A stretch of 64,000 bases of DNA from Rhodobacter capsulatus (GTDB taxonomy: Bacteria > Pseudomonadota > Alphaproteobacteria > Rhodobacterales > Rhodobacteraceae), in NCBI RefSeq assembly GCF_003254295.1, contig NZ_QKZO01000003.1, positions 256,532 to 320,531 on the forward strand, in the 5' to 3' direction. The number at the start of each line of letters is the position of its first letter. The stretch's first letter is position 1. Under the pieces are notes generated by a model. The model worked only from the letters and a program-made list of their open reading frames with translations, was not told where the DNA came from and did no database searches. Shown here in pieces: positions 1 to 8,987 of the stretch. The position numbers were made by a program, and so were the translations under genes.

Positions 1-484
1 GACCGTAGTTCATGCCATCGGCCGCGCCATTCGTCTGGCCGTCGCCATTCTTCCAGTCGCCGCGCGAATAGCCGACGAAGGCATAGGGCAGCGCCTTGCC
101 ATAGGCCATCCCGGCGCGGGCCTTCAGGTCGATCATGTTGTCGAACTTGCCCGGCGCCCCCTCCAGGTTGAAATCGGTGGCCTGGGCCGCGATCTCGCCA
201 CCGTAGACGAGCGCGCCCGATTGCAGGTTGTAGCCGCCCATCACGCCGTAGCTGCCGCGGCCCATGCCGAAGGCGGTGCCGTCGGGCGTGTAGCTGGCGC
301 CGCCGCCGGTGACAGAGCCGCCGGTGATCCCGGCGTAGAACCCGTCCCAGGCTTGCACGGGCGCGGGCGCCGGGGTCGCCGCCACCGTCGGTTCGCTTTC
401 GACAACGGGCGCGGAGAGGTTACCGGCAAAGGCGGGGGCGGCAAGGCTTGCCATCGCGACAATCGCAACACTGAGCTTTTTCAT
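1..484 (-). CDS. outer-membrane beta-barrel protein, C-terminus outside window
   Basis: The reading frame starts at ATG 484-482 and runs off the left edge, giving about 161 residues. The start MKKLSVAIVAMASLAAPAFA is a typical Sec signal peptide with an AxA cleavage site. It is followed by a short Pro/Ala linker and then W-D-G-F-Y-A-G-I, the usual opening of small OmpA/Omp25-type porin-like barrels. Alternating Gly/aromatic segments (GVMGGYNLQSG, KARAGMAYG, YAFVGYSRG) look like beta-strands of an 8-stranded barrel. It is probably an outer-membrane protein of the OmpA-like transmembrane class; the substrate or role cannot be said from the sequence. It lies in the same direction as the RTX gene but is separated from it by two hairpins, so it is probably a separate transcription unit. 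Confidence 0.8.
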   Translation of the reverse strand, partial: MKKLSVAIVAMASLAAPAFAGNLSAPVVESEPTVAATPAPAPVQAWDGFYAGITGGSVTGGGASYTPDGTAFGMGRGSYGVMGGYNLQSGALVYGGEIAAQATDFNLEGAPGKFDNMIDLKARAGMAYGKALPYAFVGYSRGDWKNGDGQTNGAADGMNYG

Positions 485-609
485 CTTACTCTTCCTTCAG
501 CAAAGATGCGTCATGCCAGCAAGATTTGCATTTTTCCGAACAAGTTCAATATTTTGACCGGGAACATCGAAACACGTTCGCTCAAGAGCCCGTGCCCTCG
601 AAGTGATGA

Positions 610-647
610 AAAGGCCCGCGTCCTTGCGGCGCGGGCTTTGTTTTCAA
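610..647 (-). terminator. hairpin terminator, usable from either strand
   Basis: An inverted repeat AGGCCCGCG / CGCGGGCTT with a 9-nt loop is followed by TTTGTTTT on the plus strand. On the minus strand the mirrored hairpin is followed by TTTTC. It lies between the RTX gene and the upstream region of the partial outer-membrane protein gene, so it probably ends RTX transcription. Confidence 0.6.
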
Positions 648-731
648 TCGGTTCGCGGCCGGGCCGGGCTCACGATCCGGTGTGGATCGGCGCGATGCGA
701 TCGCGGGCAGACCCGAGGATACGGCCGCAAT

Positions 732-760
732 GTCCCGCCCGGGACGACCCCGGGCGGGAC
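732..760 (-). terminator. perfect 12-bp hairpin directly after RTX gene
   Basis: GTCCCGCCCGGG and its exact reverse complement flank a 5-nt loop, 9 nt past the RTX stop codon. There is no U-run, so it may act as an mRNA 3'-end stabiliser or an imperfect terminator, with the hairpin at 610-647 as the real stop. Confidence 0.55.
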
Positions 761-768
761 GGATCGCG

Positions 769-3700
769 TCAGACGAAGATCACGTCGCTGCCCGAGAGGC
801 TGAAATCGGCCGCGGTGAAGCTGCCCGTCAGCCGGATCGTCAGATCCGCCCCGGCGGTGCCGTCCAGGCCGATCGCCAGCGTCGTCACCCCGCCCGCGGC
901 GGAAACCGCGATCTGCCCGGCGCTCAGCGTCGTGCCCGCGCCATTGGCGATGCCGTTCAGCGTCAGCCCGCTCAGCCGCAGCCGGTCACCGCTGGCGCCA
1001 TCGGCGATCGTGTCGATGCCGCAGCCGTAAAGGTTGGTGAACTGGAACACATCCGCCCCCGCGCCACCGAGCAGCGTGTCGTTGCCGTCGCCGCCGTTCA
1101 GGATGTCATTGCCGGCGCCGGTGCTGATCCGGTCGTTGCCGCCAAAGGCGTAAAGCCGGTCGTTGCGGGCCGAACCGGTGATGTTGTAGGTCTCGAAGTT
1201 GTTGAAGGTGGCGTCATAGCTGCCGTCGGTGGCATAGATGTGATAGGCGCCATTCGAGACATAATCCATCCGCAGCCCCGCCGTCGCCAGCGAGGCGTTC
1301 AGCGTCAGGCTGTCGCTGCCCGCGCCGCCATCCGCCCATTCCGACCGGCCGCGGCCCAGATTGACGCTGTCATTGCCCTCGTTCGTCGCCACCGTGTCAT
1401 TGCCGGTCCCCGCCGAGAGGTTGACGATGTCGGCATTCTGCCCGGTGGTCAGCGACACCGCCTCGATCCCGGTCAGGACCGTGCCCGCCCCGCTGACCGT
1501 GGCCGCGCCCGCCGCGCTCAGCGTCAGACCGATCGCCACCGTCGCGCCCGCAAAGCTGGCCTGCCAGGTGTCGACGCCCGCGCCGCCGTTGATCACGTCG
1601 GCCCCGGCCGCGCCATTGAGCCAGTCATTGCCCGCGCCGCCGGTCAGCGTGTCGGCCGCCCCGGCGCCGATCAGCGTGTCGGCCCCGGCCCCGCCGGTCA
1701 CGTTGAAGCGCTCGACGTTGATGTAGTCGAGGAAATGCGCGTCCCCCTGTTCGCCGTAGCGGTTCCAGCCGTTCGAGGTGTAGCGGCTCTGGATCGCCTC
1801 GGTGCTGGCGGAATAGTCGAGGATCAGCAGATCGACCCCGGCGCCGCCGTCGAACCCGTCCTGACCCAGCCCGAGCGAGACGGTGTCATTGCCCGCATTG
1901 CCCGCGAACCAGTCGTTGCCGCTTTGGCCGGTGGTGTCGATCAGATCGGCCCCGGCGCCGCCGGTCAGGCTGACCTGTTCGATGTTGCGCACGTCGCAGC
2001 CCGAGCCGGTCGCCTGCGCCGCGGTCTGGCTGGCCGAGGCGCTGAAGCGCAGCCCCGCCGAGATCGCCGAGAGATCCGCCCGCCACAGGTCGCTGCCCGC
2101 GCCGCCGTCGATCACCGCCCGCCCGGCGCCGCTGTCGAGCGTGTCATTGCCCGCGCCGCCGCGCAAAGTGTCGGTCATCGCGCCGCCGACAAGGCTGTCG
2201 TGCCCCGCGCCGCCGGTCATGTCGTAATGCTCGATGTTGATGAAATCGACCTGATCGCCGCTGGTCGAGCTGAAGCGATACCAGCCGTTCGAGACATAGC
2301 TGTAGGTGATGCCCTGCGTCGCCCCGGCGATGCCCGACCAGTCGAGGATCAGCGTGTCCTCGCCCTCGGCGCCATTGACCGCATCGACACCGCGCCAGAC
2401 CGCGGCGCTGTCATTGCCCGCGCCCAGATAAAGGTTGTCGTCATAGGCGCCGCTGCGGGTGGTGATGAGATCGCGCACCGCGGTTCCGGTGTAATTCAGC
2501 CGTTCCAGCCCGCTGATCACCGCGCCGTAATTCGTGGTCTGGGTCTGGAAATTGATGAGGACGTTGGTCTCGTGTTCCGAGAGGTTCGCCTCCCACAGAT
2601 CCACGCCGTCGCCGCCGGTGATCACGTCGACCCCGCCGCCGCCCGAGAGCGTGTCGTCGCCGCCATTGCCGACCAGCCGGTCGTTCAGCGCCGCGCCAAG
2701 CAGATAGTCGTTGCCCGCCCCGCCGGTCAGGAAGAAGCGTTCGAAGTTGATGTAGTCGAGCCGGTCGCCGCTGGCCGCGCCGAAGCGATACCAGCCATTC
2801 GAGACATAGCTGCGGCTGATCCCCTGGGTGGCATCGGTGATGCCCGACCAGTTCATCACCAGCAGATCTTCGCCCGCCTCGCCATTGGCGCTGTCGACGC
2901 CGCGGCCGGTGGTGACGGCATCGTCGCCCGCGCCCGTGCTGAAGCTGTCGTTGTAGCGCCCGGATTGCGCCACGACGGTGTCGTCAAAGGCCGAGCCAGT
3001 ATAGCTCAGCCGCTCGATGCCGCTGAACACCGCGCCGGTGTTGCTGGTCTGGCTGACCAGGCTGACCGAGGTGTTCGCCTCGATGTCGGTCAGATCGACC
3101 TGCCACAGGTCGACCCCGGCGCCGCCCGCGACGGTATCGGCCCCGGTGCCGCCGATCAGCGTGTCATTGCCGCCGTTGCCGGTCAGCCGGTCGGCCTGCC
3201 CGGCGCCCGAGAGCCAGTCGTTGCCCGCGCCGCCGGTCAGGAAATAGCGCTCGAAGTTGATGTAGTTCACTTGATCGCCGCTGAGCGCCGAATAGCGATA
3301 CCAGCCGTTCGAGACATAGGCATTGCGGATCGCGAAGCTCGGATCGGTGATCGCGGACCAGTCGAAGATCATGATGTCGGTGCCCTCGCCGCCATTGATC
3401 CAGTCGATGCCGCGCCCGCCGTTGACCTGATCGCTGCCGTTGCCGGTCGAGATGTCGTCATTGCCGACAAAGGCCGAGGTGTTGATCACGTCATCGCCGA
3501 TGCCGGTGGTGATCGAGAGCGCCTCGATCTGGGCGAAGCGCGCCCCGGTGGCGGCGACCAGCTGGGTGATCGCGGGATCGGCGGAGAGCGTGATCAGCAC
3601 GTTGCCGGTGACGGCGCCGTAACCGGCGGTCCAGCGGTCGAAGCCCGCGCCGCCATGCACGACATCGGCACCGAGCCCGCTGGTCAGGTTGTCGGCCCCG

Positions 3701-3990
3701 GCGCCGCCGTAAAGCTGGTCGACGTCATTCGCCCCGCGCAGGTCGTCATCCCCCGATCCGCCGCGCAGGATGAACCGCTCGAAGTTGTAGAAATCGATGC
3801 TGGACGACAGGTAATCGGTGAAACGATAAAAGCCGTTGCCCGCATATTCATAGATGATGTCGCTTGCAAGCGCCGTGTAATTCACCACCAGCGTATCAAC
3901 GCCCCCCGCGGCGTTGACGCTGTAGATCCCGGTTGGCGTGACGGTGACGGTGTTGTTGCCGCTGGTGACGGGAAGTCCAGTAATAGCCAT
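769..3990 (-). CDS. RTX (hemolysin-type calcium-binding) protein with six ~170-aa modules
   Basis: This 1073-residue protein has no N-terminal signal peptide. It contains many GGxGxDxLxGG nonapeptides (for example GGAGNDWLSG, GGDGNDTLLGGAGAD), which bind Ca2+ in beta-rolls. Between them a module recurs with an N-G-W-Y-R-Y/F motif about 12 residues before I-N-F-E-R-[FY]. Copies begin near residues 52, 228, 398, 568, 740 and 913. The C-terminal ~90 residues (VFQFTNLYGCGIDTI... DVIFV) look like the usual type I secretion signal region. It is predicted to be secreted by a type I ABC system, but no such system is next to it. The start is supported by AGGAGGAGACC just upstream. A role in adhesion, S-layer or matrix is possible; a toxin role is not supported because no acyltransferase or hydrophobic pore region is seen. 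Confidence 0.88.
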   Translation of the reverse strand: MAITGLPVTSGNNTVTVTPTGIYSVNAAGGVDTLVVNYTALASDIIYEYAGNGFYRFTDYLSSSIDFYNFERFILRGGSGDDDLRGANDVDQLYGGAGADNLTSGLGADVVHGGAGFDRWTAGYGAVTGNVLITLSADPAITQLVAATGARFAQIEALSITTGIGDDVINTSAFVGNDDISTGNGSDQVNGGRGIDWINGGEGTDIMIFDWSAITDPSFAIRNAYVSNGWYRYSALSGDQVNYINFERYFLTGGAGNDWLSGAGQADRLTGNGGNDTLIGGTGADTVAGGAGVDLWQVDLTDIEANTSVSLVSQTSNTGAVFSGIERLSYTGSAFDDTVVAQSGRYNDSFSTGAGDDAVTTGRGVDSANGEAGEDLLVMNWSGITDATQGISRSYVSNGWYRFGAASGDRLDYINFERFFLTGGAGNDYLLGAALNDRLVGNGGDDTLSGGGGVDVITGGDGVDLWEANLSEHETNVLINFQTQTTNYGAVISGLERLNYTGTAVRDLITTRSGAYDDNLYLGAGNDSAAVWRGVDAVNGAEGEDTLILDWSGIAGATQGITYSYVSNGWYRFSSTSGDQVDFINIEHYDMTGGAGHDSLVGGAMTDTLRGGAGNDTLDSGAGRAVIDGGAGSDLWRADLSAISAGLRFSASASQTAAQATGSGCDVRNIEQVSLTGGAGADLIDTTGQSGNDWFAGNAGNDTVSLGLGQDGFDGGAGVDLLILDYSASTEAIQSRYTSNGWNRYGEQGDAHFLDYINVERFNVTGGAGADTLIGAGAADTLTGGAGNDWLNGAAGADVINGGAGVDTWQASFAGATVAIGLTLSAAGAATVSGAGTVLTGIEAVSLTTGQNADIVNLSAGTGNDTVATNEGNDSVNLGRGRSEWADGGAGSDSLTLNASLATAGLRMDYVSNGAYHIYATDGSYDATFNNFETYNITGSARNDRLYAFGGNDRISTGAGNDILNGGDGNDTLLGGAGADVFQFTNLYGCGIDTIADGASGDRLRLSGLTLNGIANGAGTTLSAGQIAVSAAGGVTTLAIGLDGTAGADLTIRLTGSFTAADFSLSGSDVIFV

Positions 3991-4261
3991 GGTCTCCTCC
4001 TCTTTCGTCCGCTGTGCAGCATGACGTCAGCCGGAATTGGCCTTGTCCATTGGGTTACGGACGACAGCCGGATGATACACCCGATCCGGCATGGCCCGAC
4101 TGCGACAAGATTGCTTTTCCGGCGCGTGACGACTGTCTTTTGGGACAGGTTCCGCACCGCGGCGGCGCGCGTCCAGCCCGCGGCGCCCCCGGCCCATCTT
4201 GCCCCGCGACGCCGTTTCCACTACCCACTTGCGCAACGAAACCCTGTGCCGAGGCTTGTCC

Positions 4262-5602
4262 ATGCGCCTTTCCCGCTACTTCCTCCCCGTTCTCAAGGAA
4301 AACCCCGCCGAGGCGCAGATCGTCAGCCACCGGCTGATGCTGCGCGCGGGCATGATCAAGCAGCAGGCGGCGGGGATCTATTCCTGGCTGCCGCTCGGCT
4401 TCAAGGTGCTCAAGCGCATCGAACAGATCGTGCATGAAGAACAGATCCGCGCCGGGCATATTCCGCTGCTGATGCCGACGCTGCAACCGGCCGATCTGTG
4501 GCGCGAAAGCGGCCGCTATGACGATTACGGCCAGGAAATGCTGCGCATCAAGGACCGGCACGAGCGCGAGATGCTGTATGGTCCGACGAACGAGGAGATG
4601 ATCACCGACATCTTCCGCGCGCATGTGTCCTCCTACAAGGACCTGCCGCTGACGCTTTACCACATCCAGTGGAAGTTCCGCGACGAGGTCCGCCCGCGCT
4701 TCGGCGTCATGCGCGGCCGCGAATTCTACATGAAAGACGGCTACAACTTCGACCTGACCCGCGAAGACGCGCTGCATGCCTACAACCGTCACATGGTCAG
4801 CTACCTGCGCACCTATGAACGGATGGGGCTGACCGCCATTCCGATGCGCGCCGCCTCGGGGCCGATCGGCGGCGACAACACGCATGAGTTCCTCGTCCTC
4901 GCCCAGACCGGCGAATCCGAGGTGTTCTATGACGCCAAGGTGCCCGATCTGAAACTGGGCGACCGGGCGGTGGATTACGACGACCGCGATCAGGTGGCGG
5001 CGATCTGTCAGGAATTCACCACGCTTTACGCCCGCACCGACGAAACCCACGACGCGGCGGTGTTCAACGAAATCCCCGAAGACCGCCGCTGCGTCGGCCG
5101 CGGCATCGAAGTGGGGCAGATCTTCTACTTCGGCACGAAATATTCCGAAGCGATGGGCGCCACCGTCGTCACCCCCGATGGCACCCGTGTGCCGGTCGAG
5201 ATGGGCAGCCACGGCATCGGCGTTTCGCGGCTTCTGGGCGCGCTGATCGAGGCGAACCATGACGAGCGCGGCATCATCTGGCCCGAGGGTGTGACGCCCT
5301 TCCATGTCGGCCTCGTCAACCTGAAACAGGGCGACGGGGCGACCGATGCCGCCTGCGCCGGGATCTACAAGGCGCTGGTGGCCAAGGGGCTCGAGCCCCT
5401 TTACGACGACCGCGACGAACGCGCGGGGGCGAAATTCGCCACGATGGATCTGATCGGCCTGCCCTGGCGGATCACCGTCGGCCCGCGCGGTCTGGGCAAT
5501 GGCGTCGTCGAGGTGACCTCGCGCCGGACCGGCGAAAGCGAGGAAATGTCGGCCGAGGCGGCGGTGGACCGCATCGCGCAGATCTACGCCGCGCATCGCT
5601 GA
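4262..5602 (+). CDS. proS: prolyl-tRNA synthetase, short alphaproteobacterial form
   Basis: Cytoplasmic class II aminoacyl-tRNA synthetase that charges tRNA-Pro. The 446-residue product begins [15 protein letters not shown], the standard start of the family; an in-frame upstream ATG at 4199 would add 21 unrelated residues and was not chosen. Class II motif 2 is visible as [18 protein letters not shown] near residue 140, and motif 3 as [14 protein letters not shown] near residue 320. A C-terminal anticodon-binding domain ends the protein. The length shows that the large INS editing domain of E. coli ProS is absent, which is normal for Rhodobacterales. It is transcribed alone, divergently from the RTX gene. 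Confidence 0.96.
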   Translation: MRLSRYFLPVLKENPAEAQIVSHRLMLRAGMIKQQAAGIYSWLPLGFKVLKRIEQIVHEEQIRAGHIPLLMPTLQPADLWRESGRYDDYGQEMLRIKDRHEREMLYGPTNEEMITDIFRAHVSSYKDLPLTLYHIQWKFRDEVRPRFGVMRGREFYMKDGYNFDLTREDALHAYNRHMVSYLRTYERMGLTAIPMRAASGPIGGDNTHEFLVLAQTGESEVFYDAKVPDLKLGDRAVDYDDRDQVAAICQEFTTLYARTDETHDAAVFNEIPEDRRCVGRGIEVGQIFYFGTKYSEAMGATVVTPDGTRVPVEMGSHGIGVSRLLGALIEANHDERGIIWPEGVTPFHVGLVNLKQGDGATDAACAGIYKALVAKGLEPLYDDRDERAGAKFATMDLIGLPWRITVGPRGLGNGVVEVTSRRTGESEEMSAEAAVDRIAQIYAAHR

Positions 5603-6183
5603 GCGCGGCCGCTCTGAAAACCGGATCGCGGCGCAAGCGGCGATCCGACCGGGCCGGTCTCCCCGGGCGGGATCGGCCCTGCCGCCAAGCCCGGTGTCAA
5701 CCGCATCCGCCCGCCCGAAACGGCGGCCCCTCCGCCGCGCAACGCGGTTTTGGCGTTGATCCAGGCGCCTTGCCGCAGGCCGCGGACCATCTTTTGAAAG
5801 AACCGCCCCAGACGGCGCCTGAGCCACCTCGCCGTCATCGACGGTGGCTCTTCTGCGGCCCTTCTGCAGCCCTTCTGCGCCCGCCCGCCCCAGCCCGCCC
5901 GCGGCGGGTGTCGCGCGACAAGTTACCCGGGACACGGCATGACCGGCACAAGAAGACAGCCATGCGCCGAGGGCAACGCTCAAGGCGCCTTGAGCTTCAC
6001 CGCAGTGCCGCCAGGCTTCAGACCCCTTGATTTCGGGTCTTTGACGCGATTCAGGCTCCGCCAGCAGACCTGACAGATGAGCCCTCCTTGTCATTTCCCC
6101 CCAGAACTGCGCCGGTTTTTCCATCAAGACGTGAGCCGCCTCTGGTGATGGCTTTCTCGTCAGTTGTGGGGCAAGGGCGGGTT
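5603..6183. other. gene-free stretch between proS and the island
   Basis: No convincing coding frame. It holds GC-rich inverted repeats, including GAGCCACC/GGTGGCTC (5821-5850, followed by TTCT) and AGACCC/GGGTCT (6020-6040), either of which could end proS transcription. The right part (about 6040-6183) probably includes the untranslated end of the IS21-type element whose istB remnant follows; I could not identify its terminal repeat. Confidence 0.4.
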
Positions 6184-6369
6184 TCACTCCTTCTTTTTCC
6201 GGGCTGCTGCGGCTGAACTGGCCTTGAAGCGGAAGCTGTCGTTTCCGGTTTCAGGGATGTGACAGCGGTGCGTGAGGCGGTCGCGCAAGGCGGTGGTCAC
6301 CTTGGCGTCGCCGAAGACCGTGGCCCATTCGCTGAAGCTCAGGTTCGTTGTGATGACGACGCTGGTGCG
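6184..6369 (-). pseudogene. istB remnant (IS21 family helper ATPase), C-terminal 61 codons only
   Basis: The frame ends with [20 protein letters not shown], then a [13 protein letters not shown] segment and [16 protein letters not shown]. This is the characteristic C-terminus of IstB, the AAA+ transposition helper of IS21-family elements (sensor region TTNLSF). The Walker A and B part and the whole of istA are missing. Just upstream the frame turns into unrelated sequence. It marks the left border of the mobile-element patchwork and is not functional. Confidence 0.8.
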
Positions 6370-6482
6370 TGCGTGAAGTTGGCTCGGGCAGGTTGGCGAG
6401 ACGCGCTTGCTCACCTCGACGAGGTCATCAAAGGCCACCGGCAAGGGCATCAAGGCCGCGCTCGCCATTGTCGCTCGGACCG

Positions 6483-6870
6483 ATGGCCGAGGTCGCGGGT
6501 CTGACCACCCGCCCGACTGCAACGATCACCCTTTCCGGTCTGCGCCGCCTGACGGGCGCTGAGGCAGGGGAACTTGAGGCGCTGATTGCCTCTGGCGCCA
6601 TCCCCCCCGAGGGCCGGGAACAGCGCGTGCCCATGGTCGAGGCCATCCACGCCTATCCATCTGCGCGAGGCGAGCCGCACGGCCAGCGCCTCGGCGGCGA
6701 TGGCACGCGCCCGCAATGCCCGGACCGAGGCAAGCGAGCTGGCCTTGGCAATCGCCCGCCGTAACCTCGTTCCCGATGCCGAGGCCGAGACAGCGACCGA
6801 TTTCCTCTGCGGCATGATCGCGGATCAGATCGGCGGCCTTCCTGGCATCCGCAAATCGCGCGAGTGGGTG
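6483..6870 (+). pseudogene. frameshifted paralogue of the 10674-11120 phage gene
   Basis: The first part (from ATG 6483) reads [20 protein letters not shown], nearly identical to the product of 10674-11120. At about 6655 the frame breaks: where the paralogue has GCGTATCTCACCCACC this copy has GCCTATCCATC, a 5-nt deletion. Homology then continues in the next frame as HLREASRTASASAAMARARN and TDFLCGMIADQIGGLPG up to about 6870. The family is a small phage or DNA-packaging-type protein (Nu1/terminase small-subunit style); that assignment is inference. The gene is inactivated. Confidence 0.75.
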
Positions 6871-7300
6871 AAGGCGGCGAGCGCGGCCGAGGAAGCCCGG
6901 CACCGGACCGAGCTGATCGCGGCGCAGATCCTGACGCAAGAGGAAGCCGACGCGCTCGAGCGCAAGGCCGAGCGCACCGAGGGCGAAGCACTGCTACTCG
7001 AGGCGCACCGCATCCGGCAGGCGCTGAACGTGCCCGCGATCACGGCGGTTCTTGACTTCTGGGACCGTGGCGCAGCGGTGCGCAGGCTCGACCGCTTCGG
7101 CGCGGCGAGAGGGATCGTGCCCGCACATGACGACGGCGGAGACACCCTCGCCCGGCGGCGCTACTGGAAAGCCTGCGCGCGGGCCTATGGGCACCTGTTC
7201 CAAAGCTTCGACCTGACCGATGGAGAATGGCTGAACGACGACACGGCGGGCGGAATCCTTGACCGTGTGATGGCGCAGTGTCACCTGCTGGCGCATCTGG
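6871..7300 (+). pseudogene. unrecognised phage-type coding remnant fused downstream
   Basis: The frame continues without a stop after the packaging-like segment and encodes a helical, charged stretch (EEARHRTELIAAQIL, ERKAERTEGEALLLEAHRIR) followed by a region rich in aromatic residues (RRRYWKACARAYGHLFQSFD). I do not recognise the family. Since it has no start of its own and sits between a frameshifted gene and a transposase fragment, it is probably the remains of another phage gene (possibly the N-terminal part of the Mu-like transposase unit that follows). Confidence 0.35.
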
Positions 7301-7309
7301 GCAGGGTGC

Positions 7310-7645
7310 TTGATCACCGCCCCGGACGACATTCGGCTGCAAATCCCGTCCGTCAGCACGCGCACTCTCTACGAATGGCGCACGATCCGCCGCCGGGACG
7401 GTGACGATGCCCTGGGCATCGACCGCCGCGGGCGCCCGGCGAAGATCGAGGCCGCAGCTGACGGCGCGGTGGTCACGGCCCTTCTGGGGGCGATCGCGAA
7501 GCAGTCTTTCCTATCGGCGGATCAGCTTGGTGCCTATCTGCGCGACCGGTTCGGCGATGCGCTGCCCGAGATCAGCGAACGGACCATCCAGCGCGCCCGG
7601 ACCAAGTACGAGGCGGAACACCGCAACGCGCTGATGTCGATCTGG
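7310..7645 (+). pseudogene. Mu-type transposase remnant (DNA-binding region only)
   Basis: The frame shows a helix-turn-helix STRTLYEWRTIRRRDGDDAL followed by RRGRPAKIE, then LSADQLGAYLRDRFG and ISERTIQRARTKYEAEHRNA. This order (HTH, RGRP linker, second HTH just before the catalytic core) is what MuA-family transposases have upstream of the DDE domain. The frame then leaves the homology at about 7645, and the DDE core is absent. Rhodobacter capsulatus strains are known to carry Mu-like phages, so a decayed Mu-like prophage is the likely source; that origin is inference. Confidence 0.6.
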
Positions 7646-8030
7646 AACGGGCGCAATATGGGGCGGAAGGAGCGACCGATGCCGCTATCGAGTTTGGGCA
7701 GAAAGTCGGCAAGACGGCATTGCTGGCGCAAATCCTCAAGGGGCAGACCGAACATATAGATGCTCTGACGAAATCGATCGCGGGCACCGACATTGGGGCC
7801 ACTTACAAGAGCGGGGTCGAAAAAGGGAAAGAACTCCTGGGTATTTTGCGCGATCTCCGGGACGTGATGAAGGAGACGCGCGGTCCCTACGATCTGGCCG
7901 ATGATCTGGAGATGACGAAGCGGATCGCCGAGGCCACCGCGCTGACCGGCAAGACAGTGGACCGCATTGACGCCGCCTTCTGGTGGCAGGGCGAGTCTGA
8001 TGCCAGCAACGCCAATGGCTATCCTGTCGG
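7646..8030 (+). pseudogene. phage structural-gene fragment ending in an SGNH-like motif
   Basis: An open frame without a start codon of its own reads QILKGQTEHIDALTKSIAGT, GILRDLRDVMKETRGPYDLA and then DRIDAAFWWQGESDAS. The last motif (WWQGESDA) matches the block around the catalytic region of SGNH/sialate O-acetylesterase-type hydrolases found on phage tail proteins. The frame then runs into DNA that belongs to the opposite-strand gene beginning at 8127. It looks like a 3'-truncated tail or virion gene; the assignment is weak. Confidence 0.4.
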
Positions 8031-8127
8031 TGAGCGGCGCAGGAAGCGCGGCGCGCTGTTCCGCCGGGGCGGCGGTTGGGGTAGTGGCGTGGTGGGTGGT
8101 CGCGAGTGTTTTCATCGTCGCCTCCAT
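8001..8127 (-). pseudogene. 5' remnant of a third gene in the minus-strand phage operon
   Basis: An ATG at 8127-8125 overlaps the stop of the upstream replication-type gene in an ATGA arrangement. It opens a frame MEATMKTLATTHHATTPTAA followed by LPAPLTDRIAIGVAGI. Beyond about 8000 the sequence is the antisense of the phage fragment on the other strand, so only some 40 codons of the original gene remain. No family is recognised. Confidence 0.4.
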
Positions 8128-8987
8128 CAGAAAAGCATCTGGCCGCGCCGCGCCTCTCGGGCGCGCGCACGCTCTTGGATCAGTTCAAAGTCACTCGCCT
8201 GTTGTGCGGCTGCCCGCGCCTCGGCCTCTGGCAACCCAGTCCACGCCTCCCACTCTCGCCCGTTCAACCACTTCGCCAGCCCGGTGGTGTATCGAACCAC
8301 AGCGGCGGGTCCGCGCCGATCTGCCCGGCGGTCCAAAACGTAAGCCGCCGCGCCTCGGGCAATATCTTCAATCGATGCGCCAGACGCGATTGCCGCGAAA
8401 AAGGCCTTGCGCGCCTCGGCCTCGCCAGACTTGCGCGGCCAGTTTTCATAGATGGCGGAAAACTGCGCCGCGAAGTTAGGATCGCCAGCCGCGTCGGAAA
8501 TGATCTCCCCATCAATCGCGGCGCAATCCGCTCCCGCAGGTGGGTTCCCCCCTTCCTTGTTCTTCTTGGTTCTTCTTGGTTCGGCGGAACGTGGTTCCGG
8601 GTTTACGGAATGCCGTTCCGGGTTTTGTGTCGTGGCGTTCCGGGTTTCCGTGCATGGCGTTCCGGGTTTCGTGTTCTGAAAGGGGGAACCGTGTTCCGGG
8701 TTTTCGCCGGTAAACCCGGAATGGCGTTCCGTGTTTACATGGTAGGTCGAGCAACCCGCACGCCCGCCGCCGGTCGAAACCGAAAGCCAGCCGTCAGCCT
8801 CAAGCCGCCGGATGATCGACCGCGCGCCGCGTTCTGTCATCGACGCCCGTTCCGCGACCGCGGCCATCGACGGGTCACACCGGCCGGTCTTCGCGTTCTG
8901 GAAGGACGCGATGGCGATCAGCACCAGCTTATCTGCGGATCTCTCCGGGCCGCCTTTCAAGATCGCGTCTACGAGTTCGAAACTCAT
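8127..8987 (-). CDS. phage-type helix-turn-helix replication protein
   Basis: This 286-residue protein has an N-terminal winged-helix domain (residues ~15-80, with DPSMAAVAERASMTERGARS as the HTH). A repetitive, hydrophilic linker rich in NPERH/EPRS units follows (~85-145). The C-terminal helical domain contains AIYENWPRKSGEAEARKAF. This layout is typical of phage and plasmid replisome-loader or replication-initiation proteins in alphaproteobacteria; a function in loading helicase is inference. It overlaps its upstream neighbour and its truncated downstream neighbour by ATGA, so all three form one translationally coupled operon. The gene itself looks intact. Confidence 0.6.
   Translation of the reverse strand: MSFELVDAILKGGPERSADKLVLIAIASFQNAKTGRCDPSMAAVAERASMTERGARSIIRRLEADGWLSVSTGGGRAGCSTYHVNTERHSGFTGENPEHGSPFQNTKPGTPCTETRNATTQNPERHSVNPEPRSAEPRRTKKNKEGGNPPAGADCAAIDGEIISDAAGDPNFAAQFSAIYENWPRKSGEAEARKAFFAAIASGASIEDIARGAAAYVLDRRADRRGPAAVVRYTTGLAKWLNGREWEAWTGLPEAEARAAAQQASDFELIQERARAREARRGQMLF
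8570..8745 (-). repeat. six imperfect ~27-bp repeats inside the replication-type gene
   Basis: The plus strand shows GTTCCGGGTTT or a one-base variant six times at irregular ~25-40 bp spacing. They encode the NPERH/KPGT-like linker. Such a minisatellite can change linker length by slippage. Confidence 0.7.

Noticed and set aside
682..4437. A 1251-codon open frame on the plus strand across the RTX gene
   Set aside because: It is the antisense of the RTX gene; high GC and the repeated GG/GD codons keep the opposite strand open. The composition is Arg/Ala/Pro-rich with no domain.
5821..5850. Possible left attachment copy of the tRNA-Ala 3' end (GAGCCACC)
   Set aside because: Only 7-8 bases agree with the tRNA; the match is part of a local inverted repeat and is expected by chance.
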